In this document: positions 41,213-45,696 of the stretch, piece by piece | Position numbering within the stretch: the stretch's first letter is position 1 | How the letters are laid out: each line of letters starts with the position of its first letter | NCBI GenBank assembly: GCA_903895595.1 | Contig: CAITUP010000168.1 | Coordinates: 1-45,696 of the forward strand | Direction: 5' to 3' | Length of the DNA stretch: 45,696 nucleotides | Origin: an uncultured Acetobacteraceae bacterium | Lineage (GTDB): Bacteria; Pseudomonadota; Alphaproteobacteria; Acetobacterales; Acetobacteraceae | Made by a program: the position numbers and the translations under genes | Notes under the pieces: model-generated | Databases searched by the model: none | The model's input: only the letters and a program-made list of their open reading frames with translations | Told to the model about the DNA's origin: nothing

Positions 41213-42088
41213 ATGCCGAAAACCATCTTGCTGCCCTTGGTCGGGACTGAAGCGGACCGAGCGACGGAGCGTTCGGCGATCGCGGTGGCGCAGGCGTTCG
41301 GGGCGCATCTGATCGCGCTGCATGTCCGCCGCGACGCGCGCCAGGACCTCGCGTCTTTGGCATCGGCGGATATGGGCATGGCCGCCGGCCTCGATACCGT
41401 TCTGGCACGCATGGAAGACGACATCGCGGCCCGCGAGAAAAGCGCCGAGGACACGTGGCGCGACACCTGCGCCAAGGCTGGGCTCGCACTGGCCGAACAG
41501 GCGTCGGCACGGACCGACGCATCGCAGGAATTCGCTTCGGAAATGGGCGAAGCCACCGATTGGGTCGCGGAGTACGGCCGAGCGGTGGACCTGATCGTGG
41601 TCGGGCGGGTGAAAGAGGCGGCGATGTTGGACCTCGACCTGATGGAAGCGGCGCTGATGGATACCGGTCGGCCGGTGCTTATTCCGGGTGCGACCGGTGT
41701 GCCGGTCGTCGACGGCACCGTCGCCATTGCCTGGAAGAACACGCGGGAGGCCGCCGGCGCGGTCGCCGCCGCGATGCCGTTCATCCAACGCGCCAAGCGT
41801 GTGATCGTGTTCTCGGTCGAGGAAGCCGATGCGTCCGACAGCGTGGACAAGTCTCATCTTCGGCTGGTGCGGGCGCTGCGCTGGCACAACCCCAACACCG
41901 GGTCTCAGGTCCTGCGCCACGAATCCCGCCCGGCCGTGAAAGTGCTGCTGGACGCCCTGGCGCGCGAGAAATGCGATCTGCTGGTGATGGGCGGCTACGG
42001 CCACACGCGGCTGCGCGAGGCGGTGTTCGGCGGCTTCACCCGAGCCATGCTGGAAGAGGCGCCGCTGCCGGTCCTGATGGCGCATTGA
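41213..42088 (+). CDS. Universal stress protein with tandem Usp domains
   Basis: This 291-residue cytoplasmic protein has two Usp folds. The first begins MPKTILLPLVGTEADRATER. The second ends with the nucleotide-binding signature G-x2-G-x9-G-G in GGYGHTRLREAVFGGFTRAM, so only the C-terminal domain seems able to bind ATP. GGAGG at 41200-41204, 8 nt before the ATG, fixes the start over an upstream in-frame ATG at 41159. Tandem Usp proteins respond to starvation, oxidative or membrane stress. It lies between the LLM gene and bamE on the plus strand. Confidence 0.92.
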   Translation: MPKTILLPLVGTEADRATERSAIAVAQAFGAHLIALHVRRDARQDLASLASADMGMAAGLDTVLARMEDDIAAREKSAEDTWRDTCAKAGLALAEQASARTDASQEFASEMGEATDWVAEYGRAVDLIVVGRVKEAAMLDLDLMEAALMDTGRPVLIPGATGVPVVDGTVAIAWKNTREAAGAVAAAMPFIQRAKRVIVFSVEEADASDSVDKSHLRLVRALRWHNPNTGSQVLRHESRPAVKVLLDALAREKCDLLVMGGYGHTRLREAVFGGFTRAMLEEAPLPVLMAH

Positions 42089-42169
42089 TGCGTGGGGTGG
42101 CATCCGCGCGGTCGGGATGGTAGGGAAGCAGTTGCGAACCCCGATGCCTTGATCCAGAGGAACCGCCCC

Positions 42170-42700
42170 TTGGTCCCCCATGCGCGCCTTTTTCGGCCCG
42201 ACCGGCTCCCTTCCGCCGTGCGACTGCTGACCGTTCTCGCTCTGGCCGCGGGCCTGGGGGCCTGCGGCGTGCTCGAACCATCCCCGCATCTGCGCGGCAA
42301 CCGGATCGACGCGGACCAGTTGAAGGAACTGACCCCCGGCACATCCACCCGCGCGGATGTGATCGCGGTGGTCGGCTCCCCGACGGTGCGGGCCGCGTTC
42401 GACGACAATACGTGGCTTTATATCAGCGAGACGACGCGCCCGCGGATCGGCCGGACCCAGTCCGTCGATGAGCAGAACGTCGTCGCGCTGACCTTCGACG
42501 ACCGCGGCGTGCTGACCGGCATCGCGAACAAATCCGATGCCGATTCCCTGCCGGTCGATGTGGTCGGCCGCAAGACGCCGTCGCCGGGCAGCGAGGCGTC
42601 CTTCCTGCAGCAGCTGTTGGGCAATATCGGCAAGTTCAATGCCGGTGCGGGGTCCACGCCCTCCAGCGGTCCGTCCGGCGGGGCACCGAAGCCTTACTGA
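42170..42700 (+). CDS. bamE: Outer-membrane assembly lipoprotein BamE (SmpA/OmlA)
   Basis: This is a lipoprotein subunit of the BAM complex that inserts beta-barrel proteins into the outer membrane. A hydrophobic signal (LLTVLALAAGLGAC) ends in the lipobox cysteine. The SmpA/OmlA domain follows: KELTPGTSTRADVIAVVGSP, DDNTWLYISE, then VVALTFDDRG. A Ser/Gly/Pro tail extends past the domain. The start is uncertain: TTG at 42170 (AGAGGA upstream, 176 residues) or GTG at 42218 (a more compact signal peptide). It stands apart from other bam genes. It is separated from the nitroreductase gene by 47 bp. Confidence 0.88.
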   Translation: MVPHARLFRPDRLPSAVRLLTVLALAAGLGACGVLEPSPHLRGNRIDADQLKELTPGTSTRADVIAVVGSPTVRAAFDDNTWLYISETTRPRIGRTQSVDEQNVVALTFDDRGVLTGIANKSDADSLPVDVVGRKTPSPGSEASFLQQLLGNIGKFNAGAGSTPSSGPSGGAPKPY

Positions 42701-42747
42701 TCCCGCCCACACCCAATCTCTCAATGTAGCCACGAGGCGCCTCCCCC

Positions 42748-43587
42748 ATGGATATTTCGCACGCCAGTTCCTTGTCCAAAGCCGATGCGCTCGCGCTGCG
42801 CTATGGCGAGGACAGCATCCCCGCCGCCGGCCCGTGGTCCGACGCGATCGCGCTGATGCTGTCGCACCGCTCGATCCGCGGCTACCGGCCGGACGCGTTG
42901 CCGGAAGGCACGCTGGAAACCCTGATCTCCGCCGCCCAGTCGGCCGCCACCAGCTCCAACCTGCAGACCTGGTCCGTGGTCGCGGTGACCGATCCGGGAA
43001 AAAAGGCGCAGATCGCCAAGCTGTCGGCCGGGCAGAAGCAGATCGAGCAGTGCCCGCTGTTCCTGGCCTGGATCGCCGACGTGTCCCGTAATGAGCGCAT
43101 GAGCGTGGAAGAAGGCGTGACGCTTGAAGTGCTGCCGTTCCTGGAGACCTATTTGGTCGCCGCGATCGACGCCGCTTTGGCCGCCCAAAACGCCGTGACC
43201 GCCGCCGAGTCGCTCGGCCTGTCCACCGTCTACATCGGCGCGATGCGCAACAACTCGACCCAGATCGCGGAACTGTTGGGCCTGCCGCAGGGCGCGATGG
43301 GCGTGTTCGGCATGTGCGTCGGCTACGCCGCGCCGGACACCGCGAACGAGGTCAAGCCGCGCCTGCCGCAGGACGCGATCCTGTACCGCGAAACCTACGG
43401 CAACCCGAACGAGAGCGCGCTGCGGAAGGCCTACGACGCCAAGATGGCGGCTTTCTCCAAGCGCAACGACATGACCCAGGACACCTGGACCAGCCGCGTC
43501 ATCGGCCGCATGAGCAAAGTCGCCGCGCTCGGCGGGCGCGACAAGCTGGTGTCGGCGCTGCACGCGATGGGATTCCCGCTGAAGTAA
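42748..43587 (+). CDS. Nitroreductase-family oxidoreductase (NfsA-like)
   Basis: This is a 279-residue FMN-dependent NAD(P)H oxidoreductase. FMN-phosphate contacts appear in SHRSIRGYRP, then SAAQSAATSSNLQTWSVV, and the dimer/flavin segment IDAALAAQNAVTAAESLGLS. The size and C-terminal extension fit oxygen-insensitive nitroreductases such as NfsA, which reduce nitro compounds and quinones by two electrons. It ends 10 bp before a TerC-like gene and the two may be one transcript. The physiological substrate is unknown. Confidence 0.92.
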   Translation: MDISHASSLSKADALALRYGEDSIPAAGPWSDAIALMLSHRSIRGYRPDALPEGTLETLISAAQSAATSSNLQTWSVVAVTDPGKKAQIAKLSAGQKQIEQCPLFLAWIADVSRNERMSVEEGVTLEVLPFLETYLVAAIDAALAAQNAVTAAESLGLSTVYIGAMRNNSTQIAELLGLPQGAMGVFGMCVGYAAPDTANEVKPRLPQDAILYRETYGNPNESALRKAYDAKMAAFSKRNDMTQDTWTSRVIGRMSKVAALGGRDKLVSALHAMGFPLK

Positions 43588-43597
43588 GCCCATCGAT

Positions 43598-44191
43598 ATG
43601 GGCGACTTCGATGCCCTCACCGCGCTGGTGCAGGTTGTCTTCGTCAATGTCGTCCTGTCGGCGGACAATGCTGTTGTCATAGGTATCGCCTCGGTAGGGT
43701 TACCGGCGCACCAACGCCTGCGGGCATTGTGGCTGGGCATCGGCTTGGCCACCGTGCTGCGGGTGGTCTTCGCGATTGCGGCGACATCCCTACTGCAAAT
43801 CCTGGGGCTGTTGCTTGCCGGCGGGATTCTGCTGCTGTGGGTCGCCTGGAAGCTGTGGCGGGAGTTGTCCGCCCAGCACAGTGCTGCCGGAGCCTCGGAC
43901 GGCGCGGCGGAACCGAAGACGCTCCGCCGCGCGCTGTGGCAGATCGCGGTCGCCGACATATCGATGTCGCTTGACAACGTGCTCGCCGTCGCCGCGGCCG
44001 CTCGGGATCATCCGGCTATTCTGCTCGCCGGTTTGGCGATTTCCGTGGTGCTGATGGGCGCTGCGTCGTCGCTGGTGGCGCGGCTGATAGAGCGGCACCG
44101 CTGGATCGCCTTCGTCGGATTGGCGATCATCGTCTACATCGCCGGCAGCATGATCTGGCACGGCGTCCACGACGTGCGGGCGGCGCTGTAA
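43598..44191 (+). CDS. TerC/YjbE-family membrane protein
   Basis: This is a 197-residue inner-membrane protein with about six or seven membrane segments. The two half-repeats of the family each carry the buried acidic signature: LSADNAVV (D23-N24) and MSLDNVLA (D126-N127). TerC/YjbE relatives are linked to tellurite resistance and, in Bacillus and others, to manganese export or metal loading of exported enzymes. Metal handling is thus likely. It follows the nitroreductase by 10 bp and ends only 4 bp from the convergent solute-binding gene. Confidence 0.9.
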   Translation: MGDFDALTALVQVVFVNVVLSADNAVVIGIASVGLPAHQRLRALWLGIGLATVLRVVFAIAATSLLQILGLLLAGGILLLWVAWKLWRELSAQHSAAGASDGAAEPKTLRRALWQIAVADISMSLDNVLAVAAAARDHPAILLAGLAISVVLMGAASSLVARLIERHRWIAFVGLAIIVYIAGSMIWHGVHDVRAAL

Positions 44192-44195
44192 CCGC

Positions 44196-45407
44196 CTACC
44201 CCGCCAGCGGGCAGCCAGCCTCGGCCAAGGGACGAAACGCTTTGTCGCCGGGAACCGTTTGCAGGACTTCCTCGTAATCCCAGGCGCCGTGCGACTCCGC
44301 TGGCTTCTTCACCTTCACCAGATACATGTCATGCACCAACCGTCCATCGGCGCGCAGCTTCGCGTTGTCGGCGTAGAAGTCGTGCACTGGCAGTTCCCGC
44401 ATCTTGGCGGCGACGGCGGCGGTGGCCGTGGTGCCGGCGGCGGCGATCGCCTTGATGTAGTGCGCCACCGCCGAGTAGGTCGCGGCATGGTCCATCGACG
44501 GCATCGTCTTGTGCCGAGCGATGAATTTTTGCGACCAGGCGCGGGTTTGTTCGGTGCGGTTCCAGGTGAAGGATGTCATCAGGGAAATCCCCTGCGCCAC
44601 CGGCAGCCCCAGGCTATGAATATCGGTGTTGGTGCAGAGCATCGGCGCCAGGGTCTGGCCGCTCTGTTGCAGGCCGAACTCGTTCGCCTGCTTCAGGGCG
44701 CCGGTCATGTCGCCGCCGCCGTTCGCCAGCGCCACGACCTTGGCGCCCGACGCTTTCGCCGCGAGCAAATAGGAACTGAAATCCCCGGCGTTCAGCGGAT
44801 GCCGCACCGACCCCAGCACCTTGCCGCCGGCCGCGCGCACGGCGTTGGAGGCGTCGGATTCCAGCGCCGCGCCGAACGCGTAGTCGACAGTGATAAAGAA
44901 CCAACTGTCCAATCCACGGGCCACCAAAGACGAGGCGATGCCATGCGTCAGGCAATAGCTGTCGTAGTTCCAGGAAAACGCCGTGGGCGTGCAGAACTTG
45001 CCAGTGAAGTCGTTGGTCCCGACCGCGATGGCCACCGCGATGCCGTTGCGGTCTTTCGCGACCTGCTCCACCGCCAGCGCGACGGAGGAGTTGTCCATGC
45101 CGACAACCACGCCGACCCCGTCCTGGTCGTACCACTTGCGGGCGATGGCCGATCCGACGTCGGCTTTGTTCTGATTGTCGGCGGACAGAACCTCGATCTT
45201 CCGGCCCAGAACGGAGCCGCCGGCGTCCTCGGCCGCCATCTGAGCCGCCAGGAACGATCCCGGGCCGATGGCATCGGCGTAGAGCCCGGTCATGTCCGTC
45301 AGCACCCCCACGCGGACGGGGGCGGCCTGGGCCTTGGCGCCGCGCGCTGCCGTCAGGAAGGTGGCGGCACTGGCGGCGAACAGGGTCCGCCGGTCGATGG
45401 ATGGCAT
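44196..45407 (-). CDS. Branched-chain amino-acid-type ABC substrate-binding protein
   Basis: This 403-residue periplasmic binding protein has a twin-arginine-like signal (SIDRRTLFAASAATFLTAA, cleavage near AKAQAA). The Peripla_BP_6 body includes VRVGVLTDMTGLYADAIGPG, DAGGSVLGRKIEVLSADNQN and WFFITVDYAFGAALESDA. This subgroup often binds aromatic or other organic acids. No permease or ATPase is next to it. A pair of dyads in the upstream 150 bp may serve its regulation, perhaps by the product of the partial gene beyond. It is the third orphan binding protein in the window. Confidence 0.9.
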   Translation of the reverse strand: MPSIDRRTLFAASAATFLTAARGAKAQAAPVRVGVLTDMTGLYADAIGPGSFLAAQMAAEDAGGSVLGRKIEVLSADNQNKADVGSAIARKWYDQDGVGVVVGMDNSSVALAVEQVAKDRNGIAVAIAVGTNDFTGKFCTPTAFSWNYDSYCLTHGIASSLVARGLDSWFFITVDYAFGAALESDASNAVRAAGGKVLGSVRHPLNAGDFSSYLLAAKASGAKVVALANGGGDMTGALKQANEFGLQQSGQTLAPMLCTNTDIHSLGLPVAQGISLMTSFTWNRTEQTRAWSQKFIARHKTMPSMDHAATYSAVAHYIKAIAAAGTTATAAVAAKMRELPVHDFYADNAKLRADGRLVHDMYLVKVKKPAESHGAWDYEEVLQTVPGDKAFRPLAEAGCPLAG

Positions 45408-45559
45408 GGGTTACTCCGTTGAGAACAGGCGGCTTACGCCAGCTTGCCGTGGCAGTGTTTGTACTGCCACGATGACTGGTGAGCGTGTTGTTTTTGCAGG
45501 CGAATTTCCACCCTAAATCGCCGCGCCTAGGGTTTGCCTAGAAATGGCTAGTGGCAGTA
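45408..45559. promoter_or_regulatory. Upstream region with two related dyads
   Basis: A perfect 9-bp inverted repeat (CGTGGCAGT / ACTGCCACG, 6-nt loop) lies at 45448-45471. A second, GTGGCA / TGCCAC with a 6-nt loop, lies at 45551-45568. Both share GTGGCAGT on their left arm, which suggests binding sites for one regulator, or else terminator-type hairpins. The DNA between is AT-richer than the genes and includes repeated CCTAG/GCTAG steps. Confidence 0.45.
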
Positions 45560-45696
45560 TTATGCCACGACCTCGCGCATCCAGTCACGCACCTGCCCGC
45601 ATGCTGCCGCTGGCACGTCATCATGGTCGGCCCGCACCACCACGAGGCGGTTCTTCGGGTTCGGTGGCAGCAACGGGACGACCGTGGAGCACAGCT
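45560..45696 (-). CDS. C-terminal end of a gene running off the window (possible LysR-type regulator)
   Basis: An open frame on the minus strand enters from the window edge and stops at 45560-45562. Its 44 visible residues include STVVPLLPPNPKNRLVVVRA and end QVRDWMREVVA. The ending resembles the last strand and helix of LysR-type regulators, and the position upstream of a solute-binding protein gene would suit a regulator. The fragment is too short for certainty, and the frame could be chance. Confidence 0.35.
   Translation of the reverse strand, partial: LCSTVVPLLPPNPKNRLVVVRADHDDVPAAACGQVRDWMREVVA

Noticed and set aside
1-45696. tRNA, rRNA, riboswitch, CRISPR array, full-length insertion sequence
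   Set aside because: I looked for tRNA T-loop motifs, regularly spaced repeats and transposase motifs by eye and saw none. A tRNAscan, Rfam and ISfinder search would settle this; any hit would overturn the statement.

Overview
The window is GC-rich DNA with dense, mostly short-spaced genes. It is probably from an alphaproteobacterium of the Rhodospirillales/Acetobacteraceae type. Three things suggest this (inference; no 16S or tRNA is visible): divergent tpiA and ppiD-trpE, a 988-residue RNase E with a long acidic insertion inside its S1 domain, and many flavin/oxygenase, orphan ABC substrate-binding and MFS genes. I found about 47 protein genes, one clear pseudogene, no rRNA, no tRNA and no CRISPR array.

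Layout. 0.07-3.6 kb: a minus-strand oxygenase neighbourhood (Rieske oxygenase, MBL-rhodanese persulfide dioxygenase-like protein, PaaE-like reductase). 3.7-9.0 kb: a secreted MxKDx repeat protein, GST-tpiA (overlapping), then the divergent ppiD-like and trpE genes. 9.3-11.8 kb: an accessory patch with a CcdA/CcdB toxin-antitoxin pair and a two-gene unit encoding a small unknown protein and a nucleotidyltransferase-fold protein. 11.9-16.2 kb: an aldo/keto reductase and rne with a long leader. 16.2-20.4 kb: two divergent orphan solute-binding proteins, an MFS transporter and a small membrane protein. 20.5-24.1 kb: a Baeyer-Villiger monooxygenase, phosphoesterase and amidase unit. 24.2-27.2 kb: an unknown protein, a lipoprotein, an MFS exporter and an atypical SDR. 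27.4-33.7 kb: hisC, a phosphoesterase, a sulfatase, a glycosyltransferase, a GH108 muramidase-like protein, an LLM flavoprotein and a Phd/VapC pair. 33.8-36.5 kb: a DHA2 exporter and an esterase preceded by a coupled 38-codon ORF. 36.6-39.2 kb: a small accessory island (serine recombinase, decayed ParDE-like locus, MITE, winged-helix protein). 39.2-45.7 kb: HpcH/HpaI aldolase, LLM oxidoreductase, universal stress protein, BamE, nitroreductase, TerC-like protein, a third orphan solute-binding protein and a truncated gene at the edge.

The most distinctive observation is a small non-autonomous mobile element (MITE) in two inverted copies, 28533-28721 and 37844-38027. Both have matching terminal inverted repeats and an internal pair of REP-like palindromes, and each is flanked by its own perfect 9-bp target duplication. 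This shows two independent transposition events. Other points of interest are the NTase/small-protein unit beside ccdAB, an SDR that has lost its catalytic Tyr and Lys, a ParE toxin broken by a frameshift and an amber codon, and a hairpin-SD-short-ORF leader translationally coupled to an esterase.

Housekeeping genes (tpiA, ppiD, trpE, rne, bamE, hisC) alternate with catabolic and transport genes. Most of the latter are single genes or units of two or three genes rather than complete pathways.
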